Assembly: GCA_015657635.1 (NCBI GenBank)
Contig: JACDQM010000152.1
Span: 1 to 40,782, forward strand
Source of the DNA: Roseateles sp.
GTDB lineage: Bacteria; Pseudomonadota; Gammaproteobacteria; Burkholderiales; Burkholderiaceae_C
Length of the DNA stretch: 40,782 bases
Direction of reading: 5' to 3'
The notes below the pieces were generated by a model that saw only the letters and a program-made list of their open reading frames with translations, was not told the origin of the DNA and made no database searches. Each line of letters opens with the position of its first letter. Position 1 is the stretch's first letter. A program made the position numbers and the translations under genes. This document shows positions 1 to 7,990 of the stretch, in pieces.

Positions 1-66
1 CGATCTGCTCGCCCTGAGTGTCTCCTGGTGCGGTGGAACGCTTTAGAGATCATCAAAGGATTCATC

Positions 67-318
67 ATGGTCGTGATTCGACTCGCACGCGGCGGCTCCA
101 AGAAGCGCCCCTTCTACAACATCGTTGTGGCCAACAGCCAGCAGCGTCGTGACGGCCGCTTCATCGAGCGCGTCGGTTTCTACAACCCCGTGGCTTCCGG
201 TGCTGCCGAGTCGCTGCGCGTGACGATGGACCGCGTGAGCTACTGGACCGGCGTTGGCGCCCAGATGTCGCCCACGGTGGCCCGCCTGGTTGAGCAGGCC
301 AAGAAGGCTGCGGCCTGA
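67..318 (+). CDS. rpsP: 30S ribosomal protein S16
   Basis: Small-subunit ribosomal protein S16, which binds 16S rRNA during early 30S assembly. The 83-residue product has the usual family length and opens with the typical [20 protein letters not shown] block, followed by the conserved [15 protein letters not shown] segment. The ATG at 67 is chosen over an in-frame upstream GTG at 28 because AAAGGA lies six bases before it and the S16 family begins at this point. It is the first gene of the classic rpsP-rimM-trmD-rplS order. The operon promoter is probably at or beyond the left edge of the window. Confidence 0.98.
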   Translation: MVVIRLARGGSKKRPFYNIVVANSQQRRDGRFIERVGFYNPVASGAAESLRVTMDRVSYWTGVGAQMSPTVARLVEQAKKAAA

Positions 319-319
319 G

Positions 320-946
320 TTGAGTCGAGTGACGTCCGACATTTCTCCGTCTGCAGCGGTCGGCTCTGACGAGCTGTCATGGCCGGCTGATGCGGTCGAG
401 GTCGGGCGCATTCTCGATGCCTGGGGCATCAAGGGCTGGTTCAAGGTCCAGGCCTATTCGGCCGATGCCCAGGCGCTGTTTTCCGCGCGGCGCTGGTTCG
501 TGCTGCCCGCGGAAGACAAGCCGGCGACAACTGTCGCCGTGAAGGCCGGGCGCCTGCCGCCTGTGCTGAAGGTTCTTGCGATTCGTGACCACGGCGAGGG
601 CATTGTGGCCAGCGTCGAAGGGGTGACGGATCGAAATGGCGCCGAGGCGCTGCGTGGGGTTCGAATCTTCGCCTCGCGCTCCAGTTTTCCGCGGCCCGAC
701 CCGGGCGAGTACTACTGGGTTGACCTGATCGGCCTGAACGTTGTGAATCGCCAGGGTGAAGAGCTCGGTGTTGTCGCCGGTCTTCTGGATACCGGACCTC
801 ACAGCGTGTTGCGAATCACGCCTCCCGGCATGACCGCACCGGTCAAGCCGGATCAGGAGCGGCTGGTCCCGTTTGTTGCGGCGTTCGTCGATGATGTCGA
901 TCTCGAGCAGCGCCGCATCACGGTCGACTGGGGCCTGGACTACTGA
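320..946 (+). CDS. rimM: ribosome maturation factor RimM
   Basis: RimM is a 30S maturation factor that binds S19 and helps form the head of the small subunit. The N-terminal RimM domain (VEVGRILDAWGIKG, about residues 27-40) and the C-terminal PRC barrel (EYYWVDLIGL, about 131-140) are both present. The frame is open further upstream inside rpsP. The start is uncertain: TTG at 320, one base after the rpsP stop, or GTG at 329. Neither has a strong ribosome binding site, and tight spacing after rpsP suggests translational coupling. The product is about 205-208 residues, slightly long for the family because of a variable N-terminal tail. Confidence 0.93.
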   Translation: MSRVTSDISPSAAVGSDELSWPADAVEVGRILDAWGIKGWFKVQAYSADAQALFSARRWFVLPAEDKPATTVAVKAGRLPPVLKVLAIRDHGEGIVASVEGVTDRNGAEALRGVRIFASRSSFPRPDPGEYYWVDLIGLNVVNRQGEELGVVAGLLDTGPHSVLRITPPGMTAPVKPDQERLVPFVAAFVDDVDLEQRRITVDWGLDY

Positions 947-973
947 GTCGGACTCAGTAGCAGGCAGCGCAAG

Positions 974-1744
974 ATGCGCTTCGACGTCATTACCCTGTTT
1001 CCCGAGCTGTTCGACGCACCCTTGCGCTGCGGGGTGACGCGCCGTGCGTTCGAGAGCAAGCAGGTCGATGTGCGCCTCTGGCCGCTGCGCGACTTCGCTG
1101 AAGATGCCTACCGTCGTGTCGACGATCGCCCCTATGGCGGCGGCCCCGGCATGGTGATGCTGGTCGAGCCGCTGGAGCGAGCGCTGGCGGCGGCGATGGC
1201 CGATCGGGATGAGTTGCAGCCTGCTGTCATTCACTTCACGCCGACGGGTCGGCGCATTGATCAGGCATTGGTTGCAGACTTGGCGCAGGGCAGCGGGGCT
1301 GTCTTGCTGTGTGGTCGCTATGAAGGCATGGATCAGCGCTTTCTCGATCGGCATGTGACGCTGGAGCTGAGCCTGGGCGACTTCGTGCTCTCCGGTGGTG
1401 AGTTGCCGGCATTGGCGCTGCTGGATGCCGTGACGCGGCTGCAGCCGGGCGTGCTCAATGACGCGGCGTCGCATCAGCAGGACAGCTTTTCGGACGGCTT
1501 GCTCGACTGCCCTCATTACAGCCGGCCGGAAGTCCTGCGTGGCCTGCCTGGACAGCTGGAGGAACTGCCGGTGCCGGCCGTGCTGCTGTCCGGCCATCAC
1601 GCCCAGATTGCGCGCTGGCGGCGCGAGCGGTCCCTGGAGCTGACCTGGCGCCGGCGGCCGGATCTCATCGAATCGGCGCGCTCGTCAGGCCGACTGAGCA
1701 AGGCCGACGAGAGCTTTCTGCGAACACTTGGCGCAACTGACTGA
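974..1744 (+). CDS. trmD: tRNA (guanine-N1)-methyltransferase TrmD
   Basis: TrmD methylates G37 of tRNAs that read CNN codons, using S-adenosylmethionine, and so prevents +1 frameshifting. The 256-residue protein has the normal family length. The trefoil-knot SPOUT signatures are clear: [10 protein letters not shown] at about residues 54-62, [11 protein letters not shown] at about 113-123 and [16 protein letters not shown] at about 132-147, followed by the C-terminal helical domain. It starts at an ATG 27 bases after the rimM stop, although the upstream ribosome binding site is weak. It is the third gene of the S16 operon. Confidence 0.98.
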   Translation: MRFDVITLFPELFDAPLRCGVTRRAFESKQVDVRLWPLRDFAEDAYRRVDDRPYGGGPGMVMLVEPLERALAAAMADRDELQPAVIHFTPTGRRIDQALVADLAQGSGAVLLCGRYEGMDQRFLDRHVTLELSLGDFVLSGGELPALALLDAVTRLQPGVLNDAASHQQDSFSDGLLDCPHYSRPEVLRGLPGQLEELPVPAVLLSGHHAQIARWRRERSLELTWRRRPDLIESARSSGRLSKADESFLRTLGATD

Positions 1745-1921
1745 GTCCTGCCGAAATGGCGGGAATCTGCGCTATACTCGTGGGCTTTTCGATCCTCTGA
1801 CGGGCCATCAGCAAGTGCTGTGCGACTTCGCCCTCTGCAAAGAGGCGTGGATTCGCTGCCCATCCTGCCATGCCGGCAGGAGCGGTCCCAAGGACGCCGT
1901 CACGATCACAAGGAGAACTCC
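1745..1921 (+). promoter_or_regulatory. rplS leader with candidate internal promoter
   Basis: This 177-base gap between trmD and rplS is unusually long for the operon. It holds a good -10-like hexamer, TATACT at 1773-1778 in the context GCGCTATACT, but no convincing -35 at normal spacing. A small hairpin (CCTGCC at 1864-1869 pairing with GGCAGG at 1875-1880) precedes the AAGGAG ribosome binding site at 1910-1915. A separate promoter that lets L19 be made in excess of TrmD is plausible but inferred. Confidence 0.3.
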
Positions 1922-2275
1922 GTGGACCTGATCCAAACCCTTGAGCAAGAAGAAATTGCTCGCCTGAACAAGACCATTCCGGCTTTCGCTCCTGGCGACA
2001 CCGTGATCGTCAGCGTCAACGTCGTTGAAGGCACACGCAAGCGCGTGCAGGCCTACGAAGGCGTCGTGATCGCCAAGCGCAACCGTGGCCTGAACTCCAG
2101 CTTCATCGTTCGCAAGATCTCCAGCGGCGAAGGCGTGGAGCGTACGTTCCAGCTGTACAGCCCGCTGATCGCTTCGATCGAAGTGAAGCGCCGCGGCGAT
2201 GTGCGTCGCGCCAAGCTGTACTACCTGCGTGAGCGTTCGGGCAAGTCGGCTCGAATCAAGGAAAAGCTGTCCTGA
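1922..2275 (+). CDS. rplS: 50S ribosomal protein L19
   Basis: Large-subunit ribosomal protein L19, located at the interface of the two subunits. The 117-residue product contains the conserved core [20 protein letters not shown], the segment [20 protein letters not shown], and the [15 protein letters not shown] tail. The GTG at 1922 is chosen because AAGGAG (1910-1915) lies six bases upstream and the family begins with a short helix like [11 protein letters not shown]. It closes the rpsP operon and is followed by a strong terminator. Confidence 0.98.
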   Translation: MDLIQTLEQEEIARLNKTIPAFAPGDTVIVSVNVVEGTRKRVQAYEGVVIAKRNRGLNSSFIVRKISSGEGVERTFQLYSPLIASIEVKRRGDVRRAKLYYLRERSGKSARIKEKLS

Positions 2276-2326
2276 TTCAGGACGCACTGATGCTGCTGGG
2301 CCTTCATGGCCGGCAGGCAACGGTGA

Positions 2327-2379
2327 AAGCAGGCCTCACGCCTGCTTACAGACAAGCCGCCTTCGGGCGGCTTTGTCGT
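2327..2379 (+). terminator. tandem hairpins terminating the rpsP-rplS operon
   Basis: Two adjacent hairpins follow rplS. The first pairs AAGCAGGC (2327-2334) with GCCTGCTT (2340-2347). The second pairs GACAAGCCGCC (2351-2361) with GGCGGCTTTGTC (2366-2377) across a TTCG loop, with one extra T in the right arm, and runs into a T-rich GTCGTTT. The second is a standard intrinsic terminator. The first may block RNA decay from the 3' end or act as an additional terminator. Confidence 0.85.
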
Positions 2380-2399
2380 TTACGCCCTATGCTGATGCC

Positions 2400-3080
2400 A
2401 TGTCTCGCGCGCCCATCCTGAACCCCAAGCTCGTGCCGGTGTCTGGCACGGATGCGCATCTGCCGCCTGTCCCACTGGATGCGCTTCAGCCCCAGGCGCT
2501 GCGGCAGCGCTTTGCTGCGCCGCCTTCCTGGCAAGTTGAACTGCCATGCGATGGTGGCCGCATCGCAGAGCGCACGCCGGCCGCCGCCGCGGTGCTGGTG
2601 CCCCTGGTCATGCGGGCTGAAGGGCCGCAGGTCTTGCTGACACGTCGCACGGCCCACTTGCGCGATCACGCGGGCCAGATCAGCTTTCCTGGCGGCCGGG
2701 TCGAGCCCGAGGACGCGAATGTCGTGGCGACGGCGCTGCGCGAGACGGAAGAGGAAATCGGGCTGGCGCGGCGTCACATCGAGGTGATCGGGCGGCTGCC
2801 GGTCTACACCACGGTGACTGCCTTTCAGGTGACCCCGGTGGTGGGGCTGGTCGATGCGGACTTCAAGCTCAAGCTCGATGAATTCGAGGTCGCGGAGGCG
2901 TTCGAGGTGCCCTTGCAGTTCCTGATGACGCCGGCCCATCACCAGCGCCACCTGTTCAGCTACGAGGGCGGTCAGCGGCAGTTTCTGTCGATGCCCTGGC
3001 CCCATGGAACCGACGAGTACTTCATCTGGGGTGCCACGGCTGCAATGCTGCGCAACTTCTACCGCTTCCTTTCGGCTTGA
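2400..3080 (+). CDS. Nudix CoA pyrophosphatase (NudL/YeaB-like)
   Basis: Predicted to hydrolyse coenzyme A and its derivatives to phosphopantetheine and 3',5'-ADP. The Nudix box runs from GGRVEPEDANVV to RETEEEIG at about residues 97-121 and matches G-x5-E-x7-RE-x2-EE-x-G. It is preceded by the CoA-specific signature LRDHAGQISFPGG. The 226-residue length is typical of this subfamily in betaproteobacteria. The ATG at 2400 lies just after the rplS terminator, so the gene probably has its own promoter; no clear ribosome binding site is visible. The subfamily is assigned from the signature, and the substrate is inferred. Confidence 0.92.
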   Translation: MSRAPILNPKLVPVSGTDAHLPPVPLDALQPQALRQRFAAPPSWQVELPCDGGRIAERTPAAAAVLVPLVMRAEGPQVLLTRRTAHLRDHAGQISFPGGRVEPEDANVVATALRETEEEIGLARRHIEVIGRLPVYTTVTAFQVTPVVGLVDADFKLKLDEFEVAEAFEVPLQFLMTPAHHQRHLFSYEGGQRQFLSMPWPHGTDEYFIWGATAAMLRNFYRFLSA

Positions 3081-3108
3081 TCGCATCCGGCCGCTATCAT
3101 CCCGGCCC

Positions 3109-4098
3109 ATGAACTTCTTCGCGGTCTTGTTCGCGCTGTTGTGCGAGCAACTCAAGCCCCTGCCTCACGGCAACAAGGTCCATCTCAGTGTCATTGCCTG
3201 GGTGCGCTGGACCGGACGCAATTTCGATGCGGGACAGACGCACCACGCCAATGTGGTCTGGGCCATCACCGTGCTCGGACCGGCCCTGCTGGCGGCGCTC
3301 ATCCACATCGCGCTGAGCCAGTTCAGCCTGATCCTGGCCCTGGCTTTCAACGTGCTGGTGCTCTACCTGACCCTGGGCTTCAGGCAGTTCAGTCACTACT
3401 TCACCGACATCCGTGATGCGCTGGAGCGTGCGGACGAGTTCGAGGCCCGTCGCCTGCTGGCGGAGTGGCGACATCTGGACGCCAGCGAGTTGCCGCGCAC
3501 CGAGTTGCTGCGCCATGTGATCGAGCACTCGCTGTTGGCGGCGCACCGCCATGTGTTTGGCGTCTTCTTCTGGTTCATCCTGTTGTCGACGCTGGCGCTC
3601 GGGCCGGCAGGGGCGGTGCTCTACCGCATGGCTGAGTTCGCCAGCCGCTACTGGGCCTTCAAGAGCCGCACGATCGATGCACCGACCAACGAACGGCTGA
3701 TGCTGGTGTCACGCCGGCTGTTCGGCCTGGTTGACTACCTGCCGACCCGTCTGACCGCGACCGGCTTTGCCATCGTCGGCAATTTCGAGGAGGCGGTGAA
3801 CAGCTGGCGTCGCGATGCGGCGCTTTGGCTGCATCCAAACGAAGGGATCATCCTGGCGGCTGCGGCCGGTGCCTTGGGCGTGCAACTGGGTGGGGCCGCG
3901 GCGCCGGGCATCACACCTGACCGTAGCAAGACCTTCGGCGCCGGTGGCGATGCCGAGGCGACCGGCGCAGCCGGTTCAACCGCGGGACAGTTGCCGCAAC
4001 TCGGCCACCTGCAAAGTGTTGTCGGCCTGATCTGGCGCTCGGTGGTGCTCTGGATGCTCCTCCTCGCCCTCCTGACCCTCGCCAATCTCGTGGGCTGA
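3109..4098 (+). CDS. CobD/CbiB-family membrane protein
   Basis: A 329-residue integral membrane protein of the CobD/CbiB family. Classical members make adenosylcobinamide phosphate in cobalamin synthesis. Visible features are an N-terminal amphipathic helix, hydrophobic segments around residues 45-85 and 145-175, and a C-terminal hydrophobic anchor, with the family-like stretch QFSHYFTDIRDALERAD. No other cobalamin gene is nearby, and this Nudix-linked form often stands alone in Burkholderiales, so it may not be a true cobalamin enzyme; AmpE-like regulatory proteins share the fold. The ATG at 3109 starts 28 bases after the Nudix stop. The C-terminal region is rich in Gly and Ala. Confidence 0.8.
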   Translation: MNFFAVLFALLCEQLKPLPHGNKVHLSVIAWVRWTGRNFDAGQTHHANVVWAITVLGPALLAALIHIALSQFSLILALAFNVLVLYLTLGFRQFSHYFTDIRDALERADEFEARRLLAEWRHLDASELPRTELLRHVIEHSLLAAHRHVFGVFFWFILLSTLALGPAGAVLYRMAEFASRYWAFKSRTIDAPTNERLMLVSRRLFGLVDYLPTRLTATGFAIVGNFEEAVNSWRRDAALWLHPNEGIILAAAAGALGVQLGGAAAPGITPDRSKTFGAGGDAEATGAAGSTAGQLPQLGHLQSVVGLIWRSVVLWMLLLALLTLANLVG

Positions 4099-4260
4099 GC
4101 CCGGACCGAGGACAGGCCCTGCGGCCTGTCTGACGCCGGGCGAAGGACGGGGCGCGTCTCGCGCGACCCGGCTGGGGCGGCCCGGACCGAGGACAGGCCC
4201 TGCGGCCTGTCTGACGCCGGGCGAAGGACGTGGCGCGTCACGCGCGACCCGGCTGGGGCG
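4099..4260. repeat. tandem duplication of an 81-bp GC-rich palindromic unit
   Basis: Two copies of an 81-bp unit lie head to tail (4099-4179 and 4180-4260), differing by two substitutions. Each carries a perfect hairpin, GACAGGCC-CTGC-GGCCTGTC (4111-4130 in copy 1), and a second GCGCG/CGCGC palindrome further along. A degenerate run of GGCCC pentamers follows at 4261-4290. The unit lies between the 3' ends of two convergent genes and has no coding potential I trust. It resembles REP-type intergenic elements, but I do not recognise the family. Confidence 0.85.
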
Positions 4261-4299
4261 GACCGGCCCGGCCCGGCCCGGACCGGCCCACTAGCCACA

Positions 4300-4337
4300 A
4301 AAGCAAAGAGCCCCTGAGCTTTTCGGCTCAGAGGCTC
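4300..4337 (-). terminator. intrinsic terminator for the Tim44-like operon
   Basis: The stem pairs GAGCC and CTGAGC (4308-4319) with GCTCAG and GGCTC (4326-4337), with one mismatch. On the minus strand it is followed by TTTGCTTTT, a U-rich tract, whereas the plus-strand side lacks one. It sits 50 bases beyond the stop of the minus-strand Tim44-like gene, so it ends that operon. Confidence 0.85.
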
Positions 4338-4386
4338 CTTCGGTCATCAGGGCAGGGCCGCAGACGCAGCCCCCCGTGACACGTGC

Positions 4387-5331
4387 TCAGTTCAAGCTCT
4401 GGATGCCCGCAATCGCCCACTCCTGGCTGCCGTCGAGCGGACGCACCAGATGCCAGACTTCGTCGAAGTTGCTGGCCGCCGCGTCGCTTTGCTCGCGGAT
4501 CAGTCCGCTGAAGCGCACGCTGACGATCTGCTGGCCTTGCTCTTCGGCCCGTTCCACCACCTGGGCTTGCAGCTGCAGCACGTCGGTGCGCTGCTCACCC
4601 TTGCGATCCAGCAACTCCTGCTGGATCACGGCATACATTTCAGGCGTCGTGAAGCGGCGCAGATCGGCCTGGTCACGCGCATCGTTGGCGGCCTGCAGGC
4701 GGATGAAAACGCGCTTGGCGATCTGCTCGAAGCCCTCCACATCGAAGTCGCTTGCCGGTGCTGCGGCCGAAGCCGCAGGCACTGCGGCCGGAGCGAACAC
4801 AGGCTGCGACGCACCGAAGCTCTGCTGCGGAGCGCTAGCGCCCGAGTTGAAGCTGCCTGACGGGCTGCCAAAACTGGGACCTGCACCTGCACCTGCACCC
4901 GCGAACTGCAGGCCTTGCGGTGCGCCGGCTGCCTTCTTGGCGGCAAAACGCCGCATCAGGAAGCCGATCACCATCATCACCACCAGCCCGATCAGCATCA
5001 TCGTCATGAAGTTGGCGAGCTCGGCGCCGAAGCCGAAGTGGCTGGCCAGCGCGGCCAGGCCGAGGCCAGCTGCCAAGCCAGCGACCGGACCCATCCACGA
5101 GCGCTTGGGTGCGGCCGCAGCTGCTGCAGCACCGGTTGCAGCGGGCGCTGCTGCGGCTTGCTGTGCTGGTGCTTGGCTAGGCGCGGGCTTTGCAGGTGTC
5201 TGACCTTGCATGGGCTGGCTGGGTGTGCTGCGCTGCATGCCTCCATTGCTCAGGCGCTTGGCTTGCACATCGGCGGCCACCAGGCTCAGGCTGAGGGCGG
5301 CGCTCAAGGCGGCGAGAACGATTGTCTTCAC
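4387..5331 (-). CDS. Tim44-like domain membrane protein
   Basis: A 314-residue envelope protein with an N-terminal signal-like segment (residues 1-20), a Pro/Ala/Gln-rich low-complexity stretch (about 35-75), two hydrophobic segments (about 80-100 and 107-127), a Gly/Ala/Ser-rich linker and a C-terminal Tim44-like domain (about 195-314). The mitochondrial Tim44 domain tethers chaperones to membranes, but the bacterial role is unknown. The start is a GTG at 5331 with AGGAGA just upstream. It is the last gene of a five-gene minus-strand cluster and is followed by an intrinsic terminator. CACCTG repeats near 4880-4900 encode its Ala-Gly linker. Confidence 0.88.
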   Translation of the reverse strand: MKTIVLAALSAALSLSLVAADVQAKRLSNGGMQRSTPSQPMQGQTPAKPAPSQAPAQQAAAAPAATGAAAAAAAPKRSWMGPVAGLAAGLGLAALASHFGFGAELANFMTMMLIGLVVMMVIGFLMRRFAAKKAAGAPQGLQFAGAGAGAGPSFGSPSGSFNSGASAPQQSFGASQPVFAPAAVPAASAAAPASDFDVEGFEQIAKRVFIRLQAANDARDQADLRRFTTPEMYAVIQQELLDRKGEQRTDVLQLQAQVVERAEEQGQQIVSVRFSGLIREQSDAAASNFDEVWHLVRPLDGSQEWAIAGIQSLN

Positions 5332-5391
5332 GGGGTCTCCTGTGGTCTTGGACCGGTTGTGCGCTCAGAGATGAGGGCGCGGGCCGGCGTT

Positions 5392-6144
5392 TCAAGCATC
5401 GCGAACGTCGCCCAGCACCGTGCTGCCGAAGTCCGCGCGCGAAAGGTAACGCAATACTTTGGCCGCAGCCTGAGCAGGGCTATCCAGCTGGCCTTCGGTC
5501 TTGAAGGCAGCGAAGCGCGGCTGGTCCGGAAAACCGCTGGGATCGCCTGCGCGCAGCTGGGCCTGCATATCGGTGTCGATGATGCCGGGCGCCAGCGAGA
5601 CGACGCGTGCACCACCGGCGCGCCCCTCTTCATCCAGGGCCACGGCGCGCGAGAAATTGTCCATGCCGGCCTTGGCAGCACAGTAGGGCGCGCTGCCGGC
5701 CATCGCGCGGCGGCCCAGTCCTGAGGAGATGTTCAGCAGCCGCTTGTCGGCGCCCCAGCCGCGCGTGGCCGCCAGGAAGGCGCTGCTCAGCAGCACGGTG
5801 GCCTCCAGCCCGACGCGCAGCGCGCTGGACAGCTCGGCCAGCGGCACCCGGTCGATCGGGCCGGGCGGCGTGACGACGCCGGCGTTGTTGATCAGGCAGG
5901 CCTGGCTGAAGCGTTGCGGGTCCTGCCCGGCCAGCCAGTCCTGCAGCGCCTGGGCCGCAGGCAGCGGGTCGGCCAGATCCAGCGGCCACTGCAGCAGCGG
6001 GCAGCCCGCTGCGTCGGCCTGCTGCTGCAGCTCGGCGTTCTGGCGGCGCGAGATGCCCAGCACCAGATGATCGACGGCCAGCAACTGACTGGCCATCGCC
6101 AGGCCCATGCCGCGCGAGGCGCCGCTGAGGATGTAGAGCTTCAT
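5392..6144 (-). CDS. short-chain dehydrogenase/reductase
   Basis: An NAD(P)-dependent oxidoreductase of the classical SDR family, 250 residues. The cofactor motif GASRGMG (residues 8-14), NNAGV (about 85-89), the catalytic serine in NISSG and the YCAAK catalytic pair (about 153-157) are all present. The short glycine motif and overall form recall sepiapterin/benzil reductases such as Bacillus YueD, but the substrate cannot be told from sequence. The ATG at 6144 is preceded by GGGAGA. If the upstream RluA-like frame is restored by one base, its stop overlaps this start as ATGA, implying translational coupling. Confidence 0.93.
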   Translation of the reverse strand: MKLYILSGASRGMGLAMASQLLAVDHLVLGISRRQNAELQQQADAAGCPLLQWPLDLADPLPAAQALQDWLAGQDPQRFSQACLINNAGVVTPPGPIDRVPLAELSSALRVGLEATVLLSSAFLAATRGWGADKRLLNISSGLGRRAMAGSAPYCAAKAGMDNFSRAVALDEEGRAGGARVVSLAPGIIDTDMQAQLRAGDPSGFPDQPRFAAFKTEGQLDSPAQAAAKVLRYLSRADFGSTVLGDVRDA

Positions 6145-6196
6145 CGGGGGATCTCCCTGCAGGATGGGGTCGAGAACGGGGCGGCGCTGTCGAAGC

Positions 6197-6802
6197 TCAG
6201 CCCGAGCTCGGCAGATGCAGCCAGCTCGCATGCAGCAGCAGCCGCGGTGCGAGTGCGCATTGTGCCGGCGATGCATAGAGCGGGTCGCCCAGGATGGGAT
6301 GGCCGATCGCCTGCATGTGCAGGCGCAGCTGGTGGCTGCGTCCGGTGACCGGCTCCAGCGCCACGCGCGTGCTTTGGGCCTGCTGATCCACGGACAGCAC
6401 CTGCCAGCGCGTCAGCGAAGGCTTGCCGTGCGCGAGGTCGACCTTCTGCCGCGGCCGGTTCGGCCAGTCCGGCATCAAGGGCAGATCCACCTCGCCGCAG
6501 GCTTCGGCCAGACAGCCGGCCAGGACGGCGGTGTAGCGCTTGGCGACGCGCCGCTGGGCGAAGGCGATGCTCAGGCTGCGCTGCATGTCCGCGCCGCGCG
6601 CCAGCAGCAGCAGGCCGGAGGTGGCCATGTCCAGACGGTGCACGATCAGGGCGTCATTGAACTGCTGCTGCACGCGGTGAATGGCGCAGTCCTGTTTGTC
6701 TTCACCGCGGCCGGGCACTGCCAGCAGGCCTGCCGGCTTGTCGACGACGATCAGCCTTTCGTCGACATAGATGGGCGGCAGTTCGGGGTAGGGCGGGGGC
6801 AT
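6197..6802 (-). CDS. RluA-family pseudouridine synthase, C-terminus probably frameshifted
   Basis: An RNA pseudouridine synthase of the RluA family, 201 residues as read. The catalytic motif HRLDMATSG is intact, with the nucleophilic Asp at about residue 58, and RSHQLRLHMQAIGHPILGDPLY is present further on (about 155-180). The frame stops after LHLPSSG. The next frame continues with LSFDSAAPF, the kind of ending normal for this family, and one extra C near 6200 would join them. The restored protein would have 220 residues, close to E. coli RluA (219), and would end in an ATGA overlap with the next gene. The start at 6802 is the first ATG before the conserved region; a GTG at 6838 is possible. 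Confidence 0.9.
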   Translation of the reverse strand: MPPPYPELPPIYVDERLIVVDKPAGLLAVPGRGEDKQDCAIHRVQQQFNDALIVHRLDMATSGLLLLARGADMQRSLSIAFAQRRVAKRYTAVLAGCLAEACGEVDLPLMPDWPNRPRQKVDLAHGKPSLTRWQVLSVDQQAQSTRVALEPVTGRSHQLRLHMQAIGHPILGDPLYASPAQCALAPRLLLHASWLHLPSSG

Positions 6803-6848
6803 CGCGCGATTGTCGTCGGCCCTTGGCCGCGTCAGCACCGGTGGACGC

Positions 6849-7325
6849 TCAGAACTGCTCGATCCAGCCCGACTGCAGCGCCGATTCCGGGTTGGACCCG
6901 GCCGCGCGCACGGCCGCCAGCGCCTCGGCGCGGGGCATGCCCAGGTGCTTCAGCACGCAGGCGGCCACGGTGCCGGTCCGGCCGATGCCGGCCGCGCAGT
7001 GCAGCAGCACCTGATCGCCCAAGGTCAGGCTGTGGCCCAGTTGCTCGATGCCCAGCCGGAGGGCGGTCGGATCAGCGCCCAGGCCGAAATCGCGCATCGG
7101 CAGATGCTGCCAGCGAAACGGAAGCCGGCCTTCGGCTATCGCCTTGTGATAGGCCGGCGACAGGGCAGCCACTTCTTCCAGCGGGTTGAGGCAGACCACC
7201 ACGCTCAGGCTGCGCTGGCGTGCTTCGTCGAGAAAACCGCCGAAGGACTCGAAGCGCCCTGGCATCGATTGCAGCCACAGGCGGCCGCTCAGCGCGGCAG
7301 GCAGGGGAAGAGCTCGGAAAGGCAT
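6849..7325 (-). CDS. protein tyrosine/dual-specificity phosphatase family protein
   Basis: A small cysteine-based phosphatase of 158 residues. The P-loop HCAAGIGRTG holds the nucleophile Cys110 and Arg116, and Asp79 in HLPMRDFG is a likely general acid. It resembles compact dual-specificity enzymes such as the KAP/PTP-like bacterial forms; the substrate is unknown. It lies between the thioesterase (15 bases upstream) and the RluA-like gene (46 bases downstream), all on the minus strand, and is probably cotranscribed with them. Confidence 0.88.
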   Translation of the reverse strand: MPFRALPLPAALSGRLWLQSMPGRFESFGGFLDEARQRSLSVVVCLNPLEEVAALSPAYHKAIAEGRLPFRWQHLPMRDFGLGADPTALRLGIEQLGHSLTLGDQVLLHCAAGIGRTGTVAACVLKHLGMPRAEALAAVRAAGSNPESALQSGWIEQF

Positions 7326-7340
7326 GGGCTGATGGTCCGC

Positions 7341-7814
7341 TCAGGAGACGATGTAGGCGCCCGAGCCGGTGCTGAGCAAGCGCCCATCGGCGCTGAGGAA
7401 CTGCATCCGTGTGCTGGCGACGCGGCTGCCCAGGCGCAGCACCTCGGCAGTGGCGTGGAACATCTGGCCGACGCCAGGGCGCAGATAGTCGATCCGCAGG
7501 TCGATGGTGCCGAGCTTGCCGAAGCGGTGCAGGCGTGCCAGGGGCGCCTCATCCATGTGGCGGGCGCCGATGGCGGCCATCACCGCCAAGCCGCCCATCG
7601 CGTCCAGCGTGGCACTGATCACGCCACCATGCAGCCGCTGGTGGGTGAAGTGCCCGATCAACTCGGGGCGCATCGGAATATGCGCCTTCACGATATCTGC
7701 TTCGAGGCTGTCGATGCGCAAACCGAGTACCTGGTTGAAGACGATATGCTGCTCGAAGATTTCGCACAGACCGCGGGTGAACTCGGGTTCGAAGATGCTG
7801 GAGGGACAGGTCAT
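7341..7814 (-). CDS. YigI-like acyl-CoA thioesterase (hotdog fold)
   Basis: A 157-residue hotdog-fold thioesterase. The pattern LHGGVISATLD (residues 61-71) followed by GKLGTIDLRIDYLRPG matches E. coli YigI, described as a medium/long-chain acyl-CoA thioesterase, from my knowledge of that family. The product would hydrolyse acyl-CoA to free fatty acid and CoA. It is the first gene of a minus-strand cluster of five ending at the terminator near 4300. The 176-base gap to pta, which is divergent, must carry both promoters, but I see no strong -35/-10 pair in it. Confidence 0.88.
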   Translation of the reverse strand: MTCPSSIFEPEFTRGLCEIFEQHIVFNQVLGLRIDSLEADIVKAHIPMRPELIGHFTHQRLHGGVISATLDAMGGLAVMAAIGARHMDEAPLARLHRFGKLGTIDLRIDYLRPGVGQMFHATAEVLRLGSRVASTRMQFLSADGRLLSTGSGAYIVS

Positions 7815-7990
7815 GCTGACAGGTTATGTTCGGGCTTTGCTCGGGTTTGGCGCGCAGCAGGGCAGGGCGGGTCGAGCTTAGCGCAGAACCTGCCGGCATC
7901 GGCCGCCGCCTCGCGCCGTGCTGTGCGAACGTCGGCCCGTCGACAGCGGGCCGGCTCCACTTGTTCATGACTCAAGGACCTTGCGACACC

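Noticed and set aside
657-667. GGGTTCGAATC, resembling the T-arm of a tRNA
   Set aside because: It lies within rimM coding sequence and there is no acceptor stem or anticodon arm around it.
377-1600. Long minus-strand open frame opposite rimM and trmD
   Set aside because: Its composition mirrors the coding strand, it has no family resemblance or ribosome binding site, and it overlaps two certain genes. The same reasoning excludes the long opposite-strand frames at 8428-10059, 12662-14035, 19267-21630, 24255-25271, 34287-35984 and 38971-40617.
3077-3100. TTGATC and TATCAT as a promoter for the CobD/CbiB-like gene
   Set aside because: The spacing is only 12 bases, too short for a sigma-70 promoter.
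7961-7975. TTGTTCATGACTCAA, an FNR/Anr-like palindrome upstream of pta
   Set aside because: The half-sites and five-base spacing do not match TTGAT-N4-ATCAA, so it is too weak to call.
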